Origin: Poa pratensis
Taxonomy: Eukaryota > Streptophyta > Magnoliopsida > Poales > Poaceae
Reading direction: 5' to 3'
Assembly: GCA_947311845.1 (NCBI GenBank)
Contig: CAMZMU010000049.1
Span: 3,841,368-3,905,367 of the forward strand
DNA length: 64,000 nucleotides
Of the stretch, positions 11,289 to 21,835 are shown piece after piece (positions within the stretch are counted from its first letter, which is position 1; each line of letters begins with the position of its first letter). The notes beneath the pieces were generated by a model. The model was not told where the DNA came from, did no database searches, and worked only from the letters and a program-made list of their open reading frames with translations. A program made the position numbers and the translations under genes.

Positions 11289-11819
11289 TTGGCTTTGACA
11301 AGCATAAGTGATAGACTTAACACTCTTGAAACGAACATATCTGGTCTAAAAGAAGGGTATAATCAGATTCGTGAACATTATGATAATGTGCCAGTAAATT
11401 TTGAACCATCGGGATGGATTCCCTCAGTAAAAGTTGTTATAAATGGTGAAACTTTTCATTCTCGCTGTGATATTATGTCTGAATTCTGTTTAATGCCCAA
11501 GATATTTTGATTCCTTAAATCTTTGGGAGCTTTCCAAATGCGAAGATTGTATAACTTTGGGTGATAATACTATTAAATTACCAAGGGAGTAGCCGAAGGA
11601 GTATTTACAAAACTCTTAGGGATAACAATATCTATTGATTATCTTGTCATTGAATGTGCAGGAGTAGGACAAATTACGCTTGGAAGATCTCTGTTGAAAC
11701 GCTTTGGAGCAATAATAGATGTGGGCCAAGGCACTATGAATTTCGCCTCTTCACCTATGTGTAACCAAGTATTTCCTAAAGATAAGGTAAAGGTAAGAGA
11801 GCTAAGCGTAAGATGTTGA
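11289..11819 (+). pseudogene. Element B protease-like region
   Basis: SISDRLNTLETNISGLKEGYN (a probable coiled segment) leads to VVINGETFHSRCDIMSEFCL, which aligns in position with the retropepsin CDIGA motif but has Met where the active-site Gly should be. After frame changes near 11505 and 11590 the rest of the fold follows: FTKLLGITISIDYLVIECAG, GQITLGRSLLKRFGAIIDVG and NFASSPMCNQVF, ending at a TGA at 11817-11819. The missing Gly and the shifts indicate loss of protease activity. No RT follows. Confidence 0.65.
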
Positions 11820-14504
11820 TGCTTCTTCACTTGGTAATACTTGATGCATGCTTTGTGCCTAGCTAAAAGGCGTTAAAGAAAAGCGCTTATGGGAGGCAAC
11901 CCATTATTTTTTCTGCAATTTTTCTTTTATTGAGTCAAGGAGTTGTTTACTTCTGTAGCAACTCCTTTGTATCTTTATTTTCTCGCATTGTTGTGCCAAG
12001 AGTAGCCTCTAATGTTAAGATGATGCTTAATTTTGATTGCTGCGCAGAAACAGATTTTTGCTGTTCACTGTACGAAATTCCTAAAATCACCAGATTGTTA
12101 ATTAAATCTGAAATTTTTGTGCGTAATCTTTATGAATGTCTGAAACTTTCATTAGTTCAGAGTTTCTCGATCTGAGCGTCGTAAGTGCCTCGAAAAAATT
12201 CGTCTTTGCGGACTGTTCTGTTTTAGACAGATTATGCCTTTTTATTTTGCATTCTCTCTTTTACTAGTGTTGAGTGAAATTCTTTTTTGGGTGGAAGAGC
12301 TTCACATAACATCAGTGGCTGTAGCTAATGTTTAAAGTAACAAATCATATTGCGTCTTTATAGAACATGTGAATTTTTGATTATGCACTAACCCTCTAAT
12401 GAGATCTACTTTGAGTTTGGTGTGACGGAAGTTTTCAAGGGTCAAGAGAGAAGGATGATATAATAGGATCAAGAAGAGTGAAGAGCTTAAGCTTGGGGAG
12501 GCTCCCATGGATCTCCCCAGCATATTTCAAGAAGACTCAAGCGTCTAAGCTTGGGGATGCCCAAGGCATCCCCTTCTTCATCGTCAAAATTATCAGGTCA
12601 TCTCTAGTGAAACTATATTTTAATTCTTTCACATCATATGTGCTTTTCTTGGAGCGTCTGTGTGCTTTTATTTTCAGTATTGCACTTTTATTTTCAATAA
12701 AGCTTGACTGGACCCTAGCATTCTTGATTGGGAGAGAGACACGCTCCGCTTTTTCATGAGAATACTCCTATTCTTCACTTATATTTGTTGAGTATTCATA
12801 TCTAGCGCTGTTCAGCTTTTAGCTCTTGTTTTCATGTATCTCTTGTCAGAGCTATTAGCTTTCTTTTGTAGAAAGTACTCTCTTGCTTCACTTATATTTG
12901 TTTGGAGAGTTGATGAAATAAATTGATTGGTGTTTGGTTGGTTCAGAAAATGTTGCATGTGGTAATTGGTATAAGGAAAAACTTGCTTAATCTTGTAGAT
13001 CACTAAAATGGATAACTTGATGCTTGTCAATTGTTTTGAGTTAACAAGTAGATCATGATTAAATTGTGCATCACATGAGTTAAGCCTATTAGTGAAGAAC
13101 TACCGTAAAGCTTGTTGAAAATTTGGTTTGCATCGGTGGTATCTCTAAGGTCTAGATATTTTCTAATAACAGGGTTTGGTTAACAAGGAAGACGGTATGA
13201 AGTCTTATAACGTTTGCAATATGTTTGTCATATAAAACTTGGTGTACGGGTTGATATTCTTGTTTGCTTACATAACCTTGCTAGCCTAAACTCTGTACTG
13301 AGAGGGAATGCTTCTCGTGCATCCAAATCCTTGAGCCAAAATCCATGCCATTTGTGTCCACCATAACTACCTATATGTGGTATTTCCTTGCCACTCCAAG
13401 TAAATTTTTCATGTGCTACCTTTAAATTATTCAAAATGTTATTATTCCCTTTTTGTGTCAATGTTTACTAGCTCATGAGGAATTAGTGTGGTTATTCTTT
13501 ATTCTATTTGTCGATGGACTTTTACACCTGGACTAGTGGCATATACATCCGCTTATCCAATAACTTGCAAAAAGAGCTGGCAACGGGGTGCCCAGTCCCA
13601 ATTAATTACAACTTTAACCAATTAATTCTCTTCACACTTTTGCCCTGATTCATCAGTAAGCAATGACAAACAGTGAAATACCTGAATGTGTGTAAACCAA
13701 AGAGAAAGAGGGATGATCTGCCTTGCTGGTAGAAATAACGTCCTTCATGGGAGCCGCTCTTAAAAGTCCGTTCGACAGGTAGAATACTGTTCTCACCCGC
13801 TACCATTCGTTGACAATTAACAAACACCTCTCAAAAATAGATACTCCTCCATGGTATGTGATTGATGGAAGGCACCCGAGGATTCGGTTAGCCATGGCTT
13901 GTGTTAGCAAGGTTGGGAGGAGTATCAAATATTTTATGCAATCTCTATATGCTTTCAAAAACCTAAAAGCTCTAGCACATGATTTAATCCCTGCTTCCCT
14001 CTGCGAAGGGCCTTTCTTTTACTTTTATGTTGAGTCAGTTTTCCTATTCTTTCTGTCTTCCACAAGCAAACACTAGTGTCAACTTTGTTACAACATGCGT
14101 TATATGCAATGTATTGGACTTGTTATACTACTTTGTGTTGACAATATCCATGAGATAAATATGTTGAAAGTTGAAGCAAATGCTGAAACTAAATTCTTCC
14201 TTTGTGTTGATTAAATACCTTTTATTAGAAACTATTGCTTTATGAGTTAACACTTATGCAAAACTGTTTGATGCTTGTCTCGAAAGTACTATTCATGAAA
14301 ACGTTTAGCTTGTGTGATTCATTGTTTACTCATTATCTATTTGGTAGCAAATTATAGACCATTGACTTGGATCACTTCATTCATTTACATGTGCCTTGCA
14401 ATATTATATGATCAAGATTATGATAGTAGCATGTCACCTCAAAAATTATTTTGTTTTTATCGTTTACCTACTCGAGGACGAGTAGGAACTAAGCTTGGGG
14501 ATGC
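11820..14504 (+). other. Element B non-coding interior with internal PPT-like motifs
   Basis: About 2.7 kb without a supported gene. The short frames here have no recognisable domain. AAGCTTGGGG occurs at 12489-12498. CTAAGCTTGGGGATGC occurs at 12545-12560, identical to the genuine polypurine tract at 14489-14504. A direct TCTTTTTTGGG…-type AT-rich filler makes up the rest. Confidence 0.6.
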
Positions 14505-16082
14505 TGATACGTCTCAAACGTATCTATAATTTTTGATGTTCCATGCTTGTTTTATACCAATTGCTACATGTTTTGCATCTACTTTATATCACTTTTATAC
14601 ATTTTTTGGGACTAACCTATTAACAAGATGCCGAAGTGCCAGTTCCTGTTTTCTGCTGTTTTTGTATTCCAGAAAAGCTAGTCTGGAAATATTCTCGGAA
14701 TTGGACGAAACTACACGGGGGTCCCTATTTTTCCAGAACACCTGACGGAGCGAAGGAGCAGCAGAGGAGGGCCACCAGGGCCACACGCACCTAGGGCGCG
14801 GGCCCCCCTCTGCCGCGCCCTAGGGTGGTGTGGGCCCCTCGGGGGTCCCAGCCGCCGCCCTTTCGCCTACTTATTCCCCCCGACGCGAAAACCCTAAGTA
14901 CCTGAGCAAATATCCACGAAAAGTTCCAGAGACGCCGCCGTCGTCAACCCTAGCTCGGGAGGGTTCAGAACCTCTTCCCGGCACCCTGCCGGAGAGGGGA
15001 ATCGTCACCGGAGGCTTCTACATCGCCATGCCTGCCTCCGGAGTGATGCGTGAGTAGTTCATCCTTGGACTACGGGTCCATAGCAGTAGCTAGATGGTTG
15101 TCTCTCCACTTTGTGCCATCATGTTTAGATCTTGTGAGCTGCCCTACATGATCAAGATCATATTATTGTAATGCTACATGTTGTGTTTGCTGGGATCCGA
15201 TGAATATTGAATATTATGTCAAGTTGATTATCAATCTATCTTATATGTTATTTAAGATCTTGCATGCTTTCCGTTACTCGTAGATGCTTTGGCCAAGTAG
15301 ATGCTTGTAACTCCAAGAGAGAGTATTTATGCTAGATAGTGGGTTCATGTCTCCGTTTAACCTGGGACAGTGACAGAAAGTTCTAAGGTTGTGGATGTGC
15401 TGTTGCCACTAGGGATAACCTAACGATGCTATGTCCACGGGCATATGTGTTTGTTTACATTACGCACTTTACTTAATGCAATTATCCGTTGCTTGCAACT
15501 TAATACCAACGGGGGACTCGGATGACAACCCGGCGGTGGATTATTAGTCATAGATGCTGTTGGATAACGGTCTATGTATTATGTCGTAATGCCCAATTAA
15601 ATATCATAGTAGTCAACATGTCATGTATATGCATTGTCATGCGCTCACTATTCGTCAATTGCCCAGCTGTAATTTGTTCACCCAACATGTTAGTTATCTT
15701 TTATGGAGAGACACCACTAGTGAACTGTGGACCCCGGTCCATTCTTTTACACTGATTAAACAACCACAAACTGCAAACTGTTCCTTTTTCATTCTCTGCA
15801 ATTTAATACTCATTTTCCACACCATACGTTTAATCCTTTGTTTTCAGCAAGCCAGTGAGATTGACAACCTCACTGTTTCGTTGGGGCAAAGTAGTTTGAT
15901 TGTGTTGTGTGCAGATTCCACGTTGGTGATCGTATTGCGCCGTGCGGCCACCAACAACCTTCTGAAGAGTTGCTGCTCCTACTGGTTCGATAACCTTGGT
16001 TTCTTTCTGAGGGAAAACTTGCTGCTGAACTGCATCATACCTTCCTCTTGGGTCTCCAACGAGCGTGTGATTCACGCCATCA
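14505..16082 (+). repeat. Element B 3' LTR
   Basis: 1578 bases, TG…CA, preceded by AAGCTTGGGGATGC and followed by the target duplication ATTGG. The terminal ~170 bases differ from the 5' LTR by several small indels (for example around 15925-15960 and 16027). Confidence 0.93.
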
Positions 16083-16087
16083 ATTGG

Positions 16088-16778
16088 CAATGATTTATAT
16101 ATAACATGTGTTGGTATTTTGTCAAGAGTTTATCTTTTATGTGGTTCTATGATGGTGTTGCGCGAACGTTGACTGCACAACACTTCACCTATATGGGCTC
16201 ATAGGAGAACACCGTAGTATAATGAATTGAGGGAGACTTGGGAGGACATGTAAACTGGGACCGAATCATGAAGTTATATTATGAGGGTATTAGTATCGGG
16301 GACCTTAGAGTGTAATGCTATGTGGGACTTTATGTCTTAATAATTCTTGTGCAGTCATTTACTTGGCCACATGATCCATCATAAGGGGTTGTAGTTGATT
16401 TATTTAGCTATACCTAATAATGGCTCCGTCCAAAGAAGATTAAAACTTGACAAGATATTCAACGTGTTGTTTAATAAATCTCTATGCCTAGCAATATCCA
16501 TGCCGCCCTCGGGAACGTTTTCCACATATAAGTTACACATCACTTGAGCTTGTCCTCTTGCACACAAGAGGATTGGGCTTTCTCTCTTTGAGAGCTTTGA
16601 CTTGCTACTGTTTATTTTCTGCATTGCAATTATACAACCAAAAATACCAAAAACACTTGCATCTTTTATTGTTTTATTTATCAATCTTGCTAACCAGTAC
16701 CTTCAACTCCTCGTGGGTTCGACAACCTTTTCTAATTGAAAGGTACTACAATTGATCTCCTGGACTTGGGAGTCATCA
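16088..16778 (+). repeat. Element A 3' LTR, right part
   Basis: Continues the LTR interrupted at 9223. It ends with ACTACAATTGATCTCCTGG … GAGTCATCA at 16778, a common terminus of cereal Gypsy LTRs. The 5-bp target duplication cannot be checked because the 5' end of element A is outside the window; the bases that follow are CCTAC. Confidence 0.75.
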
Positions 16779-16827
16779 CCTACCGACTAAAGGCAATGCT
16801 GGACTACGACTTGGAACAGCAGAGGTT

Positions 16828-17001
16828 GTCACCACCATAACGTGCACCACGAAAACTGACAACCGCATTGTCTTCGGCAAGCCAGGTTGGAAGAATTTCT
16901 TCAAAGGCAAGAATTTAAAGGTTGATTAACCTGTGCTGATCATTATTAGAAAAATCAATAACCTCAGGTTGGAGGTCATGATTGAGATGCAGATCATCTA
17001 G
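16828..17001 (+). pseudogene. Possible B3-domain protein C-terminal relic
   Basis: One frame reads VTTITCTTKTDNRIVFGKPG, WKNFFKGKNLKV, then a TAA at 16927-16929, and on to PVLIIIRKINNLRLEVMIEM with a stop at 16999-17001. The order (RIVFG, GWKNF, LKV, then a hydrophobic strand) resembles the last strands of the plant B3 DNA-binding domain in grass REM-like proteins. It is short and interrupted, with no upstream exon found, so the identification is tentative. Confidence 0.35.
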
Positions 17002-18368
17002 TAGTAGTACTTGTTTAGTTATATACATGCACGTGGGTTTGGTGAAATTGAAATATTAAATATTTTGTTGTAGCTACCTTGGGTTGAAATTTCTTTATAT
17101 GAATTGCTTTCTATGAAAGGAACAAGGGACTGATTCCCTGGTGGTGATGATATGTTAATTATTATGTTTTGCTTCACAAAGTTGGACCCCCCGGAAATAT
17201 CCCCGAAGACAACAAATATTATGGCTGGAGGGATATGTCCGACTCCAGGGGTTTTGCGACGGCCAGTGATAACGTACGTCTCTGATTAGTCATGTTACCA
17301 ACTGGTGCCTACATTGGTCGTCTCTATATTAGAGACGGTTCATTTGCCTGGCCGTCAGAGGGCCGAGGTCATTACAGCGGCCCCAGCGAACCGGTTCTAA
17401 TGGAGCGTACATTAGAGACCCCGACGTAGAGACGGTCATGCAAACCGGCTGAGGTGACTCTCTGGGACCGGCTCTAATGTAAGATTTTGTACTAGTGCAA
17501 AGACGGCTCGGGCCGCCTAAGTCTAGAGAAGCGACAATGCAACCCGTGTAGAGCTGTCTCAAAGAGTAGCACTACATCATCAAAACGGTAATCAGGAACG
17601 TCCAAACACCGAATGAGTGCGGGCGTGCCATAGCGAGACTTCGTTTCACATATGTGCGGACATGCGATTTCGGTGGGCTAGTGGCCCAAGTGAGAGGCAG
17701 GATCTGACTAAGTGGGGGCCGACAACAATAATCTGCACATAAGGGGCGGTCCCTGCTGGTCCCCTAGCTCCGCCACTACACAAGAGGGCTTTGGGATTTT
17801 AGTTATTTACCTTGTTTAGTTTGGTTTTTGATCAAAGGAATATTATAACAAAATTATTTAAAAAAATTTTGGTTTTTATACTTAACCACCAATATTTGTT
17901 CGAGCTAATTTGGTTCTAGTTCCTAATTAGTTCGGTTTGGGTTTCTATGCCCACCCTTGTATACCGGTACTATGGGCGGACCTTGCCGTAGAGGCTTGCC
18001 GACAACACAGCCCTTAAACTTGTTTGCCTAGGCTTTCGAAAGTTTTGGTTCCGCCTCTGCCGGTGAAAGTACTTCGATAGAAAATCTAAGGTTAATATGA
18101 AATTTTTATTGTTTAGGGATCGATCGATTGTTTTTGTATGTACTAGTGTTGCATACTCCAAATTATACTTGGACGCCACTTTTCTGCATAGTTTTTCTGT
18201 CGCACTTTTGCCTCGTTAATTAATTTTGGTTCCATTTTAGTCCATACGAAGTGGTACCAAGGTTGGCGGTCGTCACGACGCCCCCCGGTCGATCCAACGT
18301 TCTTTTCCAAGTCTACTCAATGTAAGACTGACTAGTCGCGCTCGGTCTAAGTTTGCAGGAGTAATTTA
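17002..18368. other. Intergenic, with a CACTA-type terminal fragment
   Basis: No gene seen. 17270-17497 contains repeated GGCTCTAATGTAAG-like and AGAGACGG motifs and ends GATTTTGTACTAGTG, the complement of a CACTAGTACAAAATC terminus. A matching left end was not located. The rest is unassigned. Confidence 0.45.
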
Positions 18369-19228
18369 ATGGCACGCCTCCATTGCTGTGGGTCGTTGGC
18401 CAACCACCATTCCTGCTCCTCTGCGTGCTCCTTCAAGCCGGCGTCGTGGAGTCGGCGGTGTTCAACGTCGGCGACCGCGGCGGCTGGTCCTTCAACACCA
18501 ACTCATGGCCCACCGGCAAGCGCTTCAAGGCCGGCGACGTCCTAGGTACGTATACATTCCTCTGCTCTGTGGTCTCTGCATGCATGCTACCAAGTGTTCC
18601 GGTGTGTTGCGGTCGAGTAATATATTCGTGGATGGGCGGTTCAGTGTTCAAGTACGACAAGACGGCGCACGACGTGGTGGCGGTGAGCGCCGCGGGGTAT
18701 AAGGCCTGCGCCAAGCCGGCGAAGGCGCCAAGGTGTACAAGTCTGGCGCCGACCGAGGACGCGCCTGTGGCGCGGTGGCTTCGCATGCAGTGGCATGCAG
18801 GCCCGCTCGCGAGTTCGACTCTGGGGAGCGAATTCCGGGTTGCCTCACCCGAGCGGCACTGTTCACGTGAACAGTGTTTCACGTGAACAGTGTTCGGCTC
18901 CTGCTTCTGGGCCATTTTCACCGTGGTTCGATCAGAGGTATTGTGGTGCACCCACCACCGCAGGGGTTTTCCGGTAGGTTTAGTCTCACGGGGCCCAGAA
19001 GCTTAGTATAGTCTGGTTGGGTCTAGCTTGCGCACAGGTGGCGTGCGTGTGGTGTTGAGTGTGTGTGGTGTGAGTTGTGCGTGAGTTCAGATACTACAGC
19101 TGTACTGTGTAAGACCAGGAATTCTCAAATAAAAAAAAAAAGTCTGGCGCCGACCGCGTCACTCTCGCCCGCGGCACCAACTACTTCATCTGCAGTCCGG
19201 CATGAAGGTCGCCGTCACCGCCGCGTGA
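18369..19228 (+). pseudogene. Phytocyanin (plastocyanin-like blue copper protein) pseudogene
   Basis: Phytocyanins are secreted type-1 copper electron carriers. Exon 1 ends at 18545 and encodes a leader with FLLLCVLLQAGVVESA, a plausible signal peptide, then VFNVGDRGGWSF and WPTGKRFKAGDVL. A 99-base intron (18546-18644, GT…AG) separates it from exon 2: VFKYDKTAHDVVAVSAAGYK and ACAKPAK. Damage: the ATG at 18369 is out of frame with the leader; one G is missing near 18725; a SINE sits at 18756-19140; and in the resumed tail (FICS … SGMKVAVTAA) the segment that should carry the Cys-His copper-ligand loop is deleted at about 19194. The first histidine ligand (AHD) is still present. The gene cannot make a copper-binding protein. 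Confidence 0.85.
18756..19140 (+). mobile_element. tRNA-derived SINE inserted in phytocyanin exon 2
   Basis: The insert is bordered by the 17-base direct repeat AAGTCTGGCGCCGACCG (18739-18755 and 19140-19156; first A shared with the tail) and ends with an A-rich tail AATAAAAAAAAAA. Near its start it has TGTGGCGCGGTGGCT, like a pol III A box, and about 40 bases later GAGTTCGACTC, like a B box. Length about 385 bases; no ORF. A long near-palindrome around CACGTGAACAGTG (18864-18893) lies in the body. Target repeat plus tail plus A/B boxes fit a plant SINE mobilised by LINE machinery. Confidence 0.85.
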
Positions 19229-19910
19229 TCATCCATCAGTCATCAGACCGTCGTCACGTCATCGTTTGACATGAACTTCATCGTTTGCGAACAAAATAAA
19301 TGGGACGGTGTAAATTAATTTGGTAGATCGAGTGCTCAGTCGATCGGTATGTCGAGTTGACTGTCATCTGTATGTGCGGTGCACTACTTTGATTTGATTT
19401 CGGCTGCTTAGTCGTGCGTGCGCTATATATGCATTTGTACTTTATGGTGATTCAGACGTGAATAAATTGTTATTTCCCCATTATATTTATATCTGAACCA
19501 AGGTTGTGGCGGCTCGATTATATTGCCGGAGTCCAACATTATTGTTCCGTTAACTCTGGATGTTCGTCGTCTAAGAGTCAAAACCATATAGCTAGCACTA
19601 CAATAAAATCAATTTTTACTATGAAATGGCGACAAAAAAATAAGAGAATATATTTTAAGATACTTTTTGAAAGCCTTGGCCGCTTGACAAATTCCGGGAA
19701 TAAAATCTTAATTTCACAAGTTTGCGAATAGCATTTGAAAAACCAGGGCTTTATGGGATATATAGTATTTAAATCAAAACATTTGAACCGTAACCAAAAC
19801 CAAAGAAAAAACATGAATGTTAAAAATGAATAGAAATTTAAATTTTTTGAAACAAAAATCCATTTTCCTTTAGAAGAATATGCACTTTAAATATTAATAT
19901 AAGCTTTATT
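19229..19910. other. Intergenic, nothing recognised
   Basis: AT-rich. CACTACAATAAAATC at about 19597 resembles a CACTA terminus but no partner end was found. Confidence 0.4.
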
Positions 19911-19985
19911 AACTTTTCTTACTACATCTGTAGCGCCCTCGGTCACTGTGAGTCCGGTATGAAGATCGCCGTCAGCGGCACATGA
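19911..19985 (+). pseudogene. Second phytocyanin C-terminal fragment
   Basis: NFSYYICSALGHCESGMKIA and VSGT followed by TGA at 19983-19985. The GHC…M arrangement supplies the copper-ligand loop missing from the pseudogene 750 bases upstream. No upstream exon is seen, so it is an orphan tail from a tandem or partial duplication. Confidence 0.7.
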
Positions 19986-20708
19986 TCCTTCCATCCATTT
20001 ATCAGAACTGAAATACGTACTATGAAATCATATGTTCAAATATGATGGGGATATGCTTGTCTTGATCATGGATAACCAAAAATATATATCGGGAATCTTG
20101 TCTTGACTTGCCTTCGATGCAAGTACTCGTCTTTGGTGTTATCGACCTCGATCTCGTATTTCCGTTCACCAAGAAGAACCAAATACCGGAAAGGAAATTC
20201 AACACATGTCATAATGCAATACACATAATGTATGATACGAATGTTTAAATATTTAGAATTGAGTTGTAATACGTGAAGAACAAGTTAAATGGAGTTGGAA
20301 TGCATACTAAGTGGCATTTCCATAAAACCCATGTTTAAAAGAATAGGGTAAATTTGTGCTTCTGTTTTAAGCGGGGTTCTCAGCTTTTTAAACATGCATG
20401 ATTTTAGCATAATTAAATAGATCTGATTTTTTCTAAACATTCTGATATACTATTTGTATTTTTCTGAATTAAAGTGAATATAAATTTCCAAAGTTAATTC
20501 AATTTAACCCATTTTATGAATTTTCCAGAAAAATATTAAAATTCTGACGGTTGGACTCACTGTAATATTTTTTAATTAAATGATTTACTAGATGTTCAAA
20601 ATTCTGACAAGGGTCCCTATATGCATAGATTTAGCAATTACATAAAATTTAATTGAGAAAAAAGGCCAACTAACGTCATGATGACATCAACAGTGAATCT
20701 GGCTGCTC
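19986..20708. other. Intergenic, nothing recognised
   Basis: AT-rich, no ORF or repeat structure noted. Confidence 0.4.
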
Positions 20709-21197
20709 GTGTCGATTAAGCGATCAATGCAGGAGGAAGAGCGAGGTAGTGCGGGCGTGCGTGGCCATAAAGTGGTGGCGCCACTCCATTTGGGTCGCCG
20801 GAGCTTGTTCGACGACAAGCTTGCGCGGCGGCCGAAGGAGGAGGCACAACGGCAGGCCAAAATAGAGGGAATCGAGAGCGGGGAAGAGTGCTTATGCACC
20901 GTGAGCTCACTAGGAGCACATATGAGTGGTTGGAGAGGCGAGACGATGGATTTAAGGAAGGCGAGACTTCGATTAAACAATTACAAATTCTCATGGCGAT
21001 GGTGGCGACCCGATGCAGATCGTGGCCTTCTAATTGCAACCAACGAAATATACACATCTCAATTTCCATGTTTGCAAGAAACTGGCGGTTTCTTATATGA
21101 AATCGACGAGGTTGCTCGTTTGGACAAAAAAATAATTCCAGGTTTACAGAAGTGTATGTGCACTATACAAGAACAGTATCTGATGGAATATTGCTAA
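20709..21197 (+). CDS. Unrecognised 162-codon ORF, doubtful
   Basis: An uninterrupted frame starting MSIKRSMQEEERGSAGVRGH. It is basic and polar with no signal peptide or motif I recognise. Its 3' end overlaps a sequence (21173-21266) that is repeated at 21391-21481 and is non-coding there, which argues that at least the end is not real coding sequence. It could be a chance ORF upstream of the F-box gene. Confidence 0.2.
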   Translation: MSIKRSMQEEERGSAGVRGHKVVAPLHLGRRSLFDDKLARRPKEEAQRQAKIEGIESGEECLCTVSSLGAHMSGWRGETMDLRKARLRLNNYKFSWRWWRPDADRGLLIATNEIYTSQFPCLQETGGFLYEIDEVARLDKKIIPGLQKCMCTIQEQYLMEYC

Positions 21198-21481
21198 CCA
21201 TGAATGTGATTAGAGAACCAGATTTGGAGAAATACGGAGTGCAGATCTCATTTTCAAATAGATGAACACCAGCGTAACTTGGATCAAACTACAAGTTCAG
21301 GGAGAGTGCCGGCGTAGTATCGCCCGGGTTCAGATTTACACTGTAGACAATAGAACAGTTTCAGTGACCGACCAAGAACAAGTTTACGCCAGTATCTGAC
21401 GGAATAGTGCTGACCATGAATGTGAATAAGAACAAGATTTAGAGGAATGCAGAATGTAGGTCTCATTTTCAAATAGATGAA
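21173..21481. repeat. Two-copy direct repeat upstream of the first F-box gene
   Basis: AGTATCTGA(T/C)GGAATA … CATTTTCAAATAGATGAA is present at 21173-21266 and 21391-21481. The motif CAGTGACCGACCAAGAACAA also occurs twice (21361 and 21604). Related sequence reappears at 50330-50560, upstream of the F-box fragment at 51563. Confidence 0.65.
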
Positions 21482-21835
21482 GTCGTATAATTAGTTATCA
21501 GCATAGCTGACTACATGTAAATGACACACCATACAGGAGTACATCCTCGTCGATAAACCACCAGTGTAAACATACATTAGGAAATGGATAAAGCTACCAG
21601 TTTTCAGTGACCGACCAAGAACAACTACAGTCGAGAGCTGATCCTGCTGCCAAGTTGCAAGCGGCGGAAGAATCGTGTAAATGCATGCACGTTACGTGTC
21701 AAGATCTTTGAGCCACCTGTCGGACACTCCCCAGTACAAACTACACTGACCGCCCAGCACTGCCACTCTGCATCGAAACATTTCCCAAGCCGAGAAGAAA
21801 AATCCTCGCCGCCTCCAGCACTCGAGCTAGCTACC

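Larger units (their letters stand above)
9224..16082 (+). mobile_element. Element B: complete, non-autonomous Gypsy-type LTR retrotransposon
   Basis: Both LTRs begin TGATACGTCTCAAACG (9224 and 14505) and end CATCA (10796 and 16082). The 5-bp target duplication ATTGG is perfect at 9219-9223 and 16083-16087. A tRNA-Asp-type primer binding site is at 10808-10824 and the polypurine tract AAGCTTGGGGATGC at 14491-14504. The interior holds only a gag-like relic and a protease-like region; no reverse transcriptase or integrase is visible, so its movement needed another element's proteins. The insertion lies in the 3' LTR of element A, so it is younger than A. Confidence 0.93.

Noticed and set aside
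19597..19740. CACTACAATAAAATC as a CACTA element start
   Set aside because: No complementary right end or 3-bp duplication could be located nearby.
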